From Cunninghamia lanceolata (lineage: Eukaryota > Streptophyta > Pinopsida > Cupressales > Cupressaceae), in the NCBI GenBank assembly GCA_027924645.1, contig BSBN01000293.1, positions 7,340,501-7,404,500 on the forward strand: 64,000 bases of DNA, written 5' to 3'. This document shows, one piece after another, positions 1 to 11,290 of the stretch (position 1 is the first letter of the stretch; each line of letters starts with the position of its first letter). The notes beneath the pieces are model-generated. The model saw only the letters and a list, made by a program, of their open reading frames with translations. It was not told the DNA's origin and searched no databases. The translations under genes and the position numbers were made by a program.

Positions 1-600
1 AGTATGCTGAGGGATATCTCTTTTCCATAGTTTATTTGATTTTCTCACTTTTTTTCTTCCATCATTTTTAATTTTTAATTTTTTAAATTTTTTTGGTTTG
101 ATATTTTTGGTGATTTAAAAAGAAATTGATAATAAGAAAATCATAAAAACTATAGAACCAAAAAAGAAACTGGAAAAAATAAAAAATAAAAACAAAAAAA
201 AAAGAATTTTTTTTTTTAAAAGAACTAAAAAAAAAATTGAAAATAAGAAAATTACAAAAACTTCGGAACCAAAAAAGAAATTGGAAAAAATAAAAAATAA
301 AACACTAAAAAAGAAATTGAAAAAAATAAAAATTAAAACTTAAAAAAGTAGTTGGAAAAAATAAAAACTAAAAACCAAAAAAGAAATTGAAAATAAGAAA
401 ATCACAAAAACTATCGAACAAAAAAAGAAATTGGAAAAAAATAAAAAATCAAAATCAAAAAAGAAATTGGAAAAAAACAAAACTAAAAACTAAAATAGAA
501 ATTGGAAAAAATTAAAAATTAAAAATTAAAAAAGAAATTGACAATAAGAAAATCACAAAAACTATGGAACCAAAAAAGAAATTGGACAAGAATTTTTTTC
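1..600. repeat. A-rich half of the simple-repeat array (inverted relative to the next part)
   Basis: From about 115 the DNA is built from A-rich pieces such as ccaaaaaagaaattggaaa, the reverse complement of the T-rich pieces that dominate 700-2000. The first 110 bases are still in the T-rich orientation. The stretch is therefore an inverted block inside the array and could fold onto its neighbour. There is no coding potential; the long open frames here are products of homopolymer runs. Confidence 0.8.
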
Positions 601-1997
601 CAATAAATCTTATTTACATGAATTTATTTATTTAAATATTTTATGATTTTTGTTTTCATAATCTAAATAATCTTTCAGTCCTCGTTGTGAGTGTGGAACA
701 CCTCTCAGCGTAAATACGTCAAGGTATATCTTTTTTCCATAGTTTCTTTGATTTTCTCTTGCAATTTCTTTTTTGGTTTTTATTTTTTAATTTTTCCAAT
801 TTCTTTTTTGGTTTCATAGTTTTCGTGATTTTCTCCATCGTTTTCTCCTTTCAACAGTTTCCAATTTCTTTTCTAGTTTTTATTTTTTCCAATTTTTTTT
901 CGGTTCCATAGTTTTTGTGATTTATTTTTTTCTCCTTCAACTGTTTTTAATTTCTTTTTTGGTTTTTTTTCTTTGATTTTCTTAAGTTTTATTTTATTTC
1001 CCTTTTAGCATTTTCATTTTTTTTTCTTATAAATTAAGGCAGAAAAAATGAGTGCTCTCATCCTCACTCAAGTATGACTATACTAGTATATTTATATTTA
1101 AAAAAATATATGTAAAAGTAAATCGAGGGATATCTTTTTTCATAGTTTATTTGATTTTCTCACTTTTTTTTTGTAATTTCTTTTTTTCTTTTTGTTTTTT
1201 AATTTTTGCAATTTTTTTTTGGTTCCATAGTTTTCATGATTTTCTCCAACTTTTTCTCCTTCCAACAGTTTCCAATTTTTTTTTTTGTTTTTATTTTTTA
1301 GTTTTTTGAATTTTTTTTATTTTTATTTTTTGATTTTTCCCAATTTCTTTTTTGGTTCCATAGTTTTTGTGATTTAGCTTTTTCTCATTCAACGTTTTTA
1401 ATTTCTTTTTTAGTTTGTTTTATTTTTTATTTCCTTTTTGGTATTTAAGTTTTTTTCTATAAATTTAGATAGAAAAAATGAGTGCTCATCCCCACCCCAA
1501 TGCGACTATATAATGCCTCTCCGCGTAATAACTCCTCTCGGCGTAAATAATATTTTTCTTTTTAGAATGTCTTTTAACTCTAAAAATATAAGATTATCTT
1601 GATTACTATTATATTTATATTTAAAAATATATATCTAAAGTACATCGAGGGATATCTTTTTTCATAGTTACTTTGATTTTCTCATTTTTTTTGGTTTGCA
1701 TTTTCTTTTTTAGTTTTTATTTTTAAAAAATTTTAATTTCTTTTTTGGTTCCATAGTTTTTCATGATTTTCTCTACCTTTTTCTCCTTTCAACAGTTTCT
1801 AATTTCTTTTTTTAGTTTTTTAGTTTTTATTTTTTTGAATTTTTTTTGGTTCCATCTTTTTCTCCAACACTTTTTAATTTCTTTTTTTGGTTTTTTTTCT
1901 TTGATTTTCTTAAGTTTTATTTTTTATTTCCTTTTTGGTATTTTAATTTTTTTTTTCATAAATTTAGCAAGAAAAAATGAGTGCTCTCATCCCCACC
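601..1997. repeat. T-rich tandem array, first block
   Basis: Irregular units of roughly 350-500 bp are repeated. Each contains ttccaatttctttttt-like runs, then a conserved block (gcagaaaaaatgagtgctc followed by tcatccccacc, at about 1039, 1469 and 1969), then actagtatatttatattt. Some units also carry a GC-richer tail (cacctctcagcgtaa, at about 698 and 1515). It is diverged satellite-like DNA with no gene. Confidence 0.8.
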
Positions 1998-2159
1998 TAA
2001 GGCTTAAATTTAACAGTTGTATAGCTGTATTTAAAGATTTTAGCTATAAAATACAATAAAAATAAACATTTGACTGTATTGATATACAAGTAATTTATTT
2101 TTAAAACTATAAAAAAAACAATCAATATGAAAATTTGACTGTATATTTATGTGTATATA

Positions 2160-2640
2160 TATATATCTTAGATTTGTTTTTTAATATAATATATCCCAAA
2201 TCTTTTAGATTTGTTTTTTAATACAATACATCCCAAATTTTTAGATTTGCTTTTATGAATATAATTATATATTCATTTTAAATATATATCTTTTATATTT
2301 GTTTTTTAATAGAATATATGCCAAATTTTTAGATTTGTTTTTTATGAATATAATTATATATTCATTCTAAATTATATAACATATATTTTTTCCATTTATT
2401 TTTAATTTTTTTAATAGAACTTCTATTATTTAAGAAAAAATGATTATTTTTTTAGAATATATTCGTTCTAGATTTTTTCTTTTATTTTTAATTTTTTTAA
2501 TAGGAACTTCTGTTATTTAAGAAATTGATTTATTTTCTATAGAATATATTCATTCTAAATTTGTATTTTTTTGCTTTTATTTTTAAATTTTTTAATAGGA
2601 ACTTCTATTATTTTAAAAAAAATTCCTTGCATTTATTTTT
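2160..2640. repeat. AT-rich tandem duplications inside the TIR element
   Basis: Two families of short repeats lie here. Copies around ttagatttgttttttaat with catcccaaatttt (about 2165-2390) are followed by three copies, spaced roughly 95-110 bp, of a unit containing aacttctattatttaag (about 2400-2630). All are AT-rich, with no coding signal. Confidence 0.65.
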
Positions 2641-2662
2641 TTTATAAAATATTTTATTTATC

Positions 2663-2760
2663 CTAGGCTGTTTCAATTGGTAAAGCATTCATTGATTTGG
2701 GTTTTGAATTGAGAAAGCTCCAACTTTATATATAAAATTTTGACTTGCATTTAAAAAAAT
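2663..2760 (+). other. tRNA-like (pol III A-box/B-box) relic, possible SINE head
   Basis: taggctgtttcaattggtaa at about 2664 resembles a pol III A box (the tRNA D-arm pattern TRGCnnAGYnGG). gggttttgaattg at about 2699 resembles a decayed B box (GGTTCRANYCC). The spacing is about the 30-40 bases usual in tRNA genes. No cloverleaf or CCA-end structure is evident, so this is not a functional tRNA. A tRNA-derived SINE fragment is the likeliest reading, but the match is loose. Confidence 0.3.
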
Positions 2761-2846
2761 TAATTGTCACATGACAAATACTGAAGACTAAACTATAGGA
2801 AAACAATTCCTTGACAAGCAAGGTGGACTGTCAAATTTAAGGCTTG

Positions 2847-3229
2847 GGCCGCGTGACTAGTATATTTATATTTAAAAAAATATATCTACTAGTAAAAGTA
2901 CCAAAGGTGCTATCAAATGGCCGATAGGCACAAATATTTATAGGCCTATGACTAAATAGTTTATATTTTTATTTTTATGGCAAGTCATTACATGTAGTTG
3001 TTGGTAGACAAGGCTATAAATACTATAAGAAATTCAATTTTTTTTGAAAATAAAAATAATGGAGTGGTATTAAATGAATAAGCACATGAAGTAAATTGTG
3101 AATGAACTAAATAAATTCTAAGCAATCAAGAGATTATGTGAACTGTGCAGTACCTAAATAATGTAGGATAATAAAAATCCATGTTACTAATTTCCTATCA
3201 ACCAAGTATTGCACAAAATAACTTTTAAA
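2847..3229. other. AT-rich DNA without recognised features
   Basis: A short piece of the array motif (actagtatatttatattt, about 2856) is followed by unique-looking AT-rich sequence. I see no open frame with protein-like composition, no LTR end and no tandem structure. Confidence 0.6.
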
Positions 3230-3570
3230 AAACAATATGCATGAAGTGTGTGTTTGAATCAACTATGTATGAAGTGATTGAACTAACTTTGCATGAAGAG
3301 TGTGCTTTAACTTTGGCATTCAGTTTGTGTGTGTTTGTTCTTTGGCATATTTCAACTCGAGTGTTTATTTGTGTGTGATTGAACTAACTTTGTGCATGAA
3401 GCATGTTTAAAATTTGTCACATGTTCACTTTCTATGTGTGAAGTGTATGTTTTAATTTTGACATTCATTTTGTGTGAATTGTGTGTGTGAAATTTAATTT
3501 GGGCATTCACTTTGTCTAGTGTGTATATTTGTATTTGTACCTTACATTCACATATGACTACAACTCTTAT
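3230..3570. repeat. Degenerate GTGTG/CATGAAG minisatellite
   Basis: Diverged copies of a unit around gcatgaagtgtgtgtttgaa with ttgaactaactttg recur about every 40-60 bases, with tgtgtgtg runs between them. The minus strand stays open for 73 codons only because the unit lacks stops in that frame; the peptide is low-complexity and not credible as a gene. Confidence 0.6.
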
Positions 3571-3990
3571 CAACTAACACTACATGAAAATCACATCAAG
3601 TTAATAATTAGGACATAGTAGAATTCATTGAGTGAATCATAATATCATAAGGGTTTTCAAAATATTTTTTTTTTGGTATTTTTTGAGAGAAAAATAAGCA
3701 ACATAAAAGTAATTTGTTGCAAGATTCAAGAAAGTCATGTATTAAAGGGGATCAAATAGTTGATAATGAACACACATGATTTTTTTTATCATTTGAAGTC
3801 ATTTTTAAATATGAGGTTCTTTATCTCTCCAAAAAGGTTTCCCTTTCTTTATACTAAATTATTTTTTAAAGAACTAAAAAAATATAATGTTAATATAAAT
3901 AAACACTATTTTCATATATATTAATGTCAAATCTCCTATATTTATAGAAATTAATGAGACAGGCAGCTGTGGTGGCCCATGGAGTACACA
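3571..3990. other. AT-rich DNA without recognised features
   Basis: Nothing recognisable is seen on either strand: no long frame, no element end, no obvious repeat unit. Confidence 0.6.
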
Positions 3991-4372
3991 AAATTTAATA
4001 AATCAACCTAACATAGTTTTGCAATTTTAAAAAGTAACTTAGTGTATAAAAAAGATATATTTTAAAAAAGTACTAAAGTAAAATTAAAATTTTTCTAAAT
4101 TATAATAAAATTTATTTTATATTTTATATTTATTTTATATTTGAAAAAACAAATTTGTAAAAAACTTTATAATGCAATGAATCAACCTAACACAAATTTG
4201 CAATTTAAAAAAATATCTTTCAACCTAACATAAATTTGCAATTTAAAAAAGTATCTTTCAACCTAACATAAATTTGTAACTTAAAAAAGTATCTTTAGTG
4301 CATAAAAGATATATATATTCAATAAATCAACCTAACATAGTTTTGCAATTTTAAAAAGTAACTTCAGTGTAT
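3990..4372. repeat. About 49-bp tandem repeat with flanking copies
   Basis: Units reading tcaacctaacataaatttgc followed by aatttaaaaaagtatcttt are tandem at about 4180-4300. Related copies (caacctaacatagttttgc with taaaaagtaactt) lie at about 3998 and 4325. The pattern is clear by eye. The region is AT-rich and non-coding. Confidence 0.7.
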
Positions 4373-4603
4373 AAAATTAAATAAGAACTAATTTCAAACT
4401 AAACTAAATAAGAGAGAACTAAAAAAAATTATATTTTTTAGAGGGCTAAAAAGATTATAATGTTAATATAAATAAACACTATTTTCATATATATCAATGT
4501 AAAATATTCTATATTTTTTAATAGAATTAAATAAGAACTAATTTCAAACTAAATAAAAATCTTAATTAAATTATTTTTTAAAGAACTAAAAAAATTATTA
4601 TTA
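4373..4603. other. AT-rich spacer
   Basis: Partial duplications such as taagaactaatttcaaacta occur twice (about 4382 and 4527). Otherwise it is featureless AT-rich DNA. Confidence 0.5.
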
Positions 4604-4858
4604 ATTTTAGAAGAATAATAGAAAAGATCAAATTAAAGAAATCTAGAAATTTTATTTAATTTTAGAAGAATAACGGAAAAGATCAAATTAAATAAATCTA
4701 GAAATTTTATTTAATTTTAGAAGAATAATGGAACAGATCAAATTAAATAAATCTAGAAAATTTATTTAATTTTAGAAGAATAATGGAAAGACCAAATTAA
4801 ATAAATTTAGAAAATTTATTTAATTTTAGAAGAATAATGGAAAAGATAATGATAAGAT
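4604..4858. repeat. About 58-bp tandem repeat, five copies
   Basis: The unit attttagaagaataatggaa, then agatcaaattaaataaat and ctagaaaatttatttaa, is repeated about five times with few differences. It is a simple tandem array with no coding content. Confidence 0.8.
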
Positions 4859-4989
4859 AGATGATGGAGGAAAACGTTGAATTCAAAAAATTGGAAAGAT
4901 CAATCATAAATTAAATAAATAAATTAAACCAATTTAAAACTAAATAAGATTAAATTTAAATCTTAACTAAACTATTTTTTTAAAGAACT

Positions 4990-6947
4990 AAAAAAAATTA
5001 AACATCACCAAATATTTTTGGTTTTTATTTTTTATTTTGTCCAATTTCTTTTTTGGTTTTTCTTTTTTAGTTTTTTCAATTTCTATTTAAGTTTTTTTTT
5101 TTTTTTTTTTTTCCAATTTTTATGTTTGGTTTTTGTTTTTATTTTTATTTTTTTTCCAATTTCTTTTTTGGTTCTGTAGTTTTTATTTTCTTATTTTCAA
5201 TTTCTTTTTTTGTTTTTATTTTTTATTTTTTCCAATTTCTTTTTTGGACTACACTCATGGAACTTTTAAAGGATTTTGTGATTTTTCTATTTTTTATCGT
5301 TCAATTTTTTATGGTTGTTACTTTTTAATATTTATTTTGTCCAATTTCTTTTTTGTTTCCATAGTTTTTGTGATTTTCTTATTTTCTTATTTCAATTTTT
5401 ATTTTAGTTTTTATTTATTATTTATTTTATCCAATTTCTTTTTTGGTTCCATAGTTTTTGTGATTTTCTTATTTTCTTATTTCAATTTTCTTTTTAGTTT
5501 TTATTTATTATTTTTTTCAATTTCTTTTTCGGTTCCATAGTTTTTGTGATTTTCTTATTTTCTTATTTCAATTTCTTTTTTAGTTTTTATTTTTTATTTT
5601 TCCCAATTTCTTTTTTGGTTCCATATTTTTTCTTGGACTACGAAAAAATTGTGGGACTACCAAATTTATTTTTAGCAATTGGACGACCAAAAATTGGTAC
5701 TACCAAATTTTTTTACTGCTAAAAATGTGTCCACATATAATGGCCTATCAGCCAAAAAATACACCGAGGTATATCTTTTTTCCATTGTTTCTTTGATTTT
5801 CTCATGCAATTTCTTTTTGGTTTTTATTTTTTAATTTTTCTAATTTCTTTTCTGGTTTTTACTTTTTATTTTTTCCAATTTCTTTTTTAGTTTTTATTTT
5901 TTTATTTTTTCCAATTTCTTTTTTGGTTCCATAGTATTTGTGATTTAGCTTTTTCTCCTTCAACCATTTTTAATTTCTTGTTTAGTTTTTTTCTTTGATT
6001 TTCTTAAGTTTTATTTTTTATTTCCTTTTTGCTATTTTAATTTTTTTCCTTAAAAATTTAGGCAGAAAAAATGAGTCATCTCATCCCCACCCCGCTGTGA
6101 CTGTACTAGTATATTTATATTTTAAAAAATATATCTAAAATACGTTGAGGTATATTTTTTTTCCATAGTTTCTTTGATTTTCTCTTGCAATTTTTTTTTT
6201 AGTTTTTATTTCTTAATTTTTCCAATTCCTTTTTTGGTTCCATAGTTTTTGTGATTTAGCTTTTTCTCCTTCAATGGTTTTTAATTTATTTTTTAGTTTG
6301 TTTCATTGATTTTCTTAAGTTTTATTTTTTTTTCCTTTTTGGTATTTTAATTTTTTTTATTAATTTAGGCAGAAAAATTGAATGCTCTCATCCCCATCCC
6401 ATTGTGACTGTACTAGTATATTTATATTTTAAAAAATATATCTAAAAGTACGCCGAGGGTTATCTCACTTTTTTTCATTTGCAATTTCTTTTTTAGTTCC
6501 ATAATTTTTGTGATTTTCTCCAACTTTTCTCCTTCCAACGGTTTCCAATTTCTTTTTTGATTTTTAATTTTATTCTTTTCCAATTTATTTTTTATTTTTT
6601 CTAATTTTTTTGGTTTCATAGTTTTTGTGATTTATCTTTTTCTCCTTCAACGGTTTTTAATTTCTTTTTTGTTTTTTTTTTTAATTTTCTTAAGTTTTAT
6701 TTTTTATTTCCTTGGTATTTTAATTTTTTTTCTTATAAATTTAGGCAGAAAAAATGAGTGCTCTCATCCCCACCCCGATGTGATTGTACTAGTATATTTA
6801 TATTTTTTAAAAAATATCTAAAGTACACCGAGGGATATCCTTTTTCATAGTTGCAATTTCTTTTTTAGTTTTTATTTTTTAAAAATTCTAATTTCTTTTT
6901 TGGTTCCATAGTTTTCATGATTTTCTCTAGCTTTTTCGCCTTCCAAC
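4990..6947. repeat. T-rich tandem array, second block
   Basis: The array resumes with ttccaatttcttttttggtt runs. The conserved block returns at about 6062, 6368 and 6745, each time followed by actagtatatttatattt and, in two units, by a cgccgaggg or caccgaggg tail. At 5630-5730 there is a short unique patch (ggactacgaaaaaattgtgg, then gactaccaaattt). The array is cut at 6947 in the middle of a ttccaacagtttccaattt piece by the 5.5-kb insertion that follows. Confidence 0.8.
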
Positions 6948-7689
6948 TATAGTGCCCCTCACCTTGCCTTATGTCAGACTGATGGTTATCCTAGTAGGAC
7001 TGGACATCATGACATTCTGTTAGACGATGGATTCTCTGTTATTATTCTAGTTGATTATGGACCTATTGTTTGATGATGTTTGATTACTAGTATTTTATGC
7101 TTTCACAGTTTGATTGACATATCGGATGTTATGGATTAATGTTATTCTAAGTTTAATGTGCTATTTGATCATGGATATGATGCTTAATGGTGTTTGTTGT
7201 ATTAGATCATTATATAATTGATTATTCTACTCTATTGATAAGTGATCAGAAATTATGTGCAATGTAGTTATTCATTGATGTGGTTTTGTGAACGGAATAA
7301 TGTCGCATAACTCATGTTCGAATACCCTACCACACTGTGACTTCTGTTCACTGCGTATATGACTGCATGTTTATATATGTATATGTTCAACCCTATTGTT
7401 TGCTGTAGGCTGCAAGTACCAAGCATCGACTCCACCCGAATTAGCAGGTCTGAGCGTGCCTTAGCCAATGGTATTATTGATTGGAGTTAGCATAAAGTTC
7501 CCTACTCAGTTAACATCCTTGAAGATGATGAGTTCCCAATATTGTATCCTGTCGTCACTGTCAATTGGACTATTTGTCGTCATTTTTGTCATCATGTTTT
7601 GTGGTCTTCCATGAAGGTCAGGTATCATTTTGTAGGTTGTGTTTATCCAATTAGTAATGTTTGATTTAAGTCTATAAGTGTTTCATTAA

Positions 7690-8125
7690 AATAAAGATTA
7701 ATTTCAAGTTAAAGTTAAATAATTGTTTATCAAAGGAAAATTATGAATTGTTTATTAAACATAAACAATTTAATTATGATGTAATTGTAAAAATTAAAAT
7801 GCAAATAAATTAAAAAATAATAATATATGGTTAATTTTGAGTTGTCATATAATAACCATATATAATGAATATTAAAATAAATAAAGTTAGTTGTAAATCA
7901 AATTGTAATTTGTAATATTACAATTTAATAAATAAAATAAATTATATTAAAATTGTAAAATTAAATTGTAAATTGTAATGTTACAATTTAATTAATAAAA
8001 TAATAAAGTGGTTTGGTTGTAAATTGATTAAATTATATTGGAATCAAAATATATAAATTAATATATTTAGACAATCATAAATTTTGATAAAATTAACTCT
8101 TTTGAAACATTAAAATAATAAAAAA
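7690..8125. repeat. AT-rich imperfect repeats (ttgtaatattacaattta type)
   Basis: Motifs such as aattgtaatttgtaatatta and ttgtaatgttacaattta recur several times. Each contains a small palindrome (tgtaatattaca). It lies inside the 5.5-kb insertion and is non-coding. Confidence 0.5.
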
Positions 8126-8137
8126 AAAATAATTTTA

Positions 8138-8341
8138 ATGAGTTGGAGGGCTTTGGATCATGAGCCATGCCTCCTTAAACGGTGGGAAGGTTCTGGAAGA
8201 AAGGGAGAGATTGTTCTCTCTAAAGGAGGATTGAATCCTTCGGTTTTGGGGGATTGGCGGAAGAACAAATTGCAGGTCTTCGGGAGAATTGGACAGATTG
8301 ATTGGGGGAATCTTTCAATCTGGCAACAAATCTTCACCTAG
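8138..8341 (+). other. Short open frame with higher GC, not recognised
   Basis: A 67-codon frame beginning ATGAGTTGGAGG stands out in base composition from the AT-rich DNA on both sides. The peptide is Trp/Gly/Lys-rich (for example KGGLNPSVLGDWRKNKLQ). I recognise no domain. It could be a fragment captured by the surrounding element, or chance; I do not call it a gene. Confidence 0.25.
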
Positions 8342-8659
8342 CCAAATGTTGGTTTTTAGGTTCCATTATTCTCTGATCTCTCTCTCTATGAATTGATTGA
8401 TTGTCACTGTATAGGAATCATAATGGCTTCTCCAATCAATAATCCACATCATTCAATTATCCCAAATGATAATTTGTAGATCACCACTAGTACACAACAT
8501 GTGATTTCCATCTTTTGCAATTTTGTGTGTATCCAACAATTGATGCATTCCATCTGATATCAATTATATTTTTTTAAAAAGAAATGATAAATGCAAGATC
8601 AAATCGACTGAATTTATTCTTTGTCTCCAAAATTGTTTAGCATGATATTAGTTCACCGG

Positions 8660-8787
8660 TGGTAGTTTAAATGACCCATAGAAGCTCTCAGCATCCTTGC
8701 AACAATTTCCTTTTTGCCTACAACATCTCCTTCCGGCACAAATCCATTTTTGTGCGATCTTTGCATCATGACATCCCTATGAAGTCA
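8660..8787 (-). pseudogene. Exon-like fragment, unidentified, possible captured gene piece
   Basis: Read on the minus strand, a splice-acceptor-like ttcatag is followed by about 120 bases open in one frame. The peptide has natural composition (KNGFVPEGDVVGKKEIVARM, then LRASMGHLNYHR) and ends at a TGA. The surrounding DNA is stop-rich and AT-rich. I do not recognise the protein family. A terminal exon carried inside a retroelement is plausible, but the evidence is only composition and the acceptor-like edge. Confidence 0.35.
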
Positions 8788-10368
8788 ACGTAGATGTAAG
8801 TACTTCTAAACCTATATTCATATGTGAACTACAGCCACCAAGAAATTCACAGCCACATGGCTAGCACAAATTTAGTAGTTATCTTAATCATAAGGTTTAG
8901 GGTGTCTTTTAATTGCCAGTGTGGCTAAGTAGGCCAGCCATGCGCACATAACGCTCAACGGGGAAGTATTTTTACAGAGGCTGATTCTTTGTTTTCTGTA
9001 TGCACTTCCCTTTCAGCTCACATTAAAATATTAAATCTTGTAATTTGATATACTAGACTGAGTTATTTGCTTTCAACCGTTTTTCCTTTTCCTTTTAAAA
9101 TCAAATTTGTTAGAATTGCTCTCACCTGTAGCATCATATCTGAGCAATCATCACATAACTGGCATTAAAGTTGATAGATGTAGAAGGAATGTTGAAATCC
9201 ATTTTTAATAATTTCAATTAAGAACTTATCAAACTGACATTCCTTATAGTTTGCTTGTTTGACGGACAATGTCTTGTATAACTTAAAAAATATATTGTTT
9301 ATGCTTTGGCACACATACAAGTCATGAGAACTCCAAAAAATAGGTTGTTAATGATTTGTTTAAACCAACCTTTTCATATTGCATCCAATTTGTACATATC
9401 CTACAATTATTAAATTCCATTTAATGACCTCTTTATAAGTGTTTTACCAAATGGTTCATTGACTCTGTTTTGTTTTCAAAAAGATGCCAATCATTTTTTT
9501 TCTTTTGAAATTTGTTTTAGGTTATACTCTTCAAACCAACTCCATTTCATGTTATTAAGTCTATCATGGTCTAAACATATGCATCCACTTTGCCATGCAT
9601 CTATCATAATCAATATTCCCAATGTATCTCTTGGTGGTAATGAGGATTGCATTCCATTAATGCATTTTATTTTAGGATAAGTTAAAATCTAATATTTAGT
9701 TTTTTTTAATTAAATCTATCTTTGTAATTTGGGCCTTTCCAGTCGTCCCATGACATCTCTATCATTTTTTCAATCCTAGGCAGAAATAATCTTCATGATT
9801 ATAATTACAGTAGGTAATGATTATATAGTGTATTCCTTTGGGCTATTTTTTTTCATTTCTAGTTGAAAAGCTCATGTAGAATTTTAAATTGGATTTGATA
9901 GTAATAAAATTCCCATCTCTTCTTTACTATGTACAATAGTGTATTATTCTACAATTATCATTCGTCCTCAGCCAACTAAATATGTACATTAAGTAATAGG
10001 TTATAAATCGGGAATGCAACAATAGCAATATGCCTTATTAAGAATTGTTAGAAAACAATGAAATATTATAATGAATTAATAAAAATGCCTAAATACAGTT
10101 ATACAATTTAAAATATTAAGAGGAGTGTATTATATGAAAGAAGAGATTTTGTTTAAACTATCCAAATTTATACAGGATTATGATGATATGTATTTTAGGT
10201 TTTTATATGAATTACTGACACTTAAGTAGATTATAGTGATTTTTTTAAGGCACACTTGAATAGATAACTGTCGTGTAAAAAATATGTATAATAATATACT
10301 AGATTAATTTCAATATTCATTTATTACTCTTCAGATGAAAAATATTTACTATTCAATGACCCATGTAA
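8788..10368. other. Inside of the 5.5-kb insertion, no features
   Basis: Ordinary AT-rich sequence with many stops in all frames. No coding domain, LTR end or tandem array is seen. Confidence 0.5.

Positions 10369-10432
<64 letters not shown>
10369..10432 (+). repeat. Compound microsatellite (ATT)n-(AGT)n
   Basis: About ten ATT repeats run directly into about eleven AGT repeats without interruption. This is a typical compound trinucleotide microsatellite, probably grown from one array by a single base change followed by slippage. Confidence 0.95.
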
Positions 10433-11204
10433 TTTTTACAATTTTATTGTTATTATTCAAACATTATAGTTGTCATTCCCAAGCAATTAGAGAATATATC
10501 AAAGTGAGTTCAACCCTAGGTTTGAAAACTCAACTAATTACTAAAAATATAACCATTTAGACTATTGAAATATTAAGAAACATAGATGATATTAGTTACG
10601 ATGGTGTAATTTGAAAATTTGTGATTACTGTTGTTTAATTAAATTTAATTTTGATATCAATTTTAATACAATATTCTAATGAAGATTTATTAATTGAAAT
10701 TTGATTAAATAGTTCGTTATCGGATTTATTAACATTGTATGAAGATAGGGGTTATGAGTATAGCATTTGGGAAAAATTAGACTAGCAGACAATATGTTTG
10801 AATTTTAACTTGTAAGTTTTAATTATAAGAGGTAAATAAAATTGTGTAAGTTGGTTCACTAGTCGTTATTGAGTTAGGTGGTCGAGATTTAGGTTTCTAG
10901 AGGCATAGGATAAAATGGTTTGTTTTCTAGTAATGTGTTATTATGTGTTTTGAATTTATGACATCTTAAGAAACATGTTGTCTATAGTTAGGTCAGGGAT
11001 AAAAGACAATGTGAATGATGAATGTATTCCCTTGGGGATGTATTGTTGTTCATTTAATTGTATTTATCTTGTATTGAGTATTGAGTTAGATTTTGTAAAT
11101 GGGGAGACATTGGGAAGATGTGAAAAGGATTATGTTATTTTTGGATTGCTTCACTTGGAAGCCATGGACAATGTTTTGTGAGTTGTCCTTGTGATTAAGT
11201 TGAT
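10433..11204. other. Inside of the 5.5-kb insertion, no features
   Basis: No domain or repeat recognised. A 68-codon open stretch at 10975-11181 has no similarity I can name. Confidence 0.45.
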
Positions 11205-11290
11205 ATGCAAGATGGTTAATGCCTTGCATTGTTATATATACATGTTGATATGAGGATAATTGTTATGCAAGATGGTTAATGCCTTGCATG
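11205..11290. repeat. Duplicated palindromic motif
   Basis: The 25-bp block starting atgcaagatggttaatgcc and ending ttgcat occurs at about 11206 and 11266, exactly one 60-base step apart. Each copy has inverted ends (atgcaag...cttgcat) and could form a small hairpin. Confidence 0.6.

Larger units (their letters stand above)
1998..2846. mobile_element. Candidate small terminal-inverted-repeat element (MITE-like)
   Basis: The left end, 1998-2016 (taaggcttaaatttaacag), and the reverse complement of the right end, 2828-2846 (caagccttaaatttgacag), match at 16 of 19 positions. The element interrupts a unit of the T-rich array: the array stops after tccccacc at 1997 and resumes with gtgactagtatattt at about 2853. 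It encodes no protein and the inside is AT-rich. I could not define a clean target-site duplication, so the superfamily is unknown. Confidence 0.5.

Noticed and set aside
2663..2740. Functional tRNA gene
   Set aside because: A- and B-box likeness only; no acceptor stem, anticodon arm or cloverleaf could be drawn.
1052..6821. Long Phe/Leu-rich or Lys-rich open frames in the T-rich arrays
   Set aside because: They arise from poly-T/poly-A runs that contain no stops in some frames; composition is extreme, they recur with the repeat units and resemble no protein.
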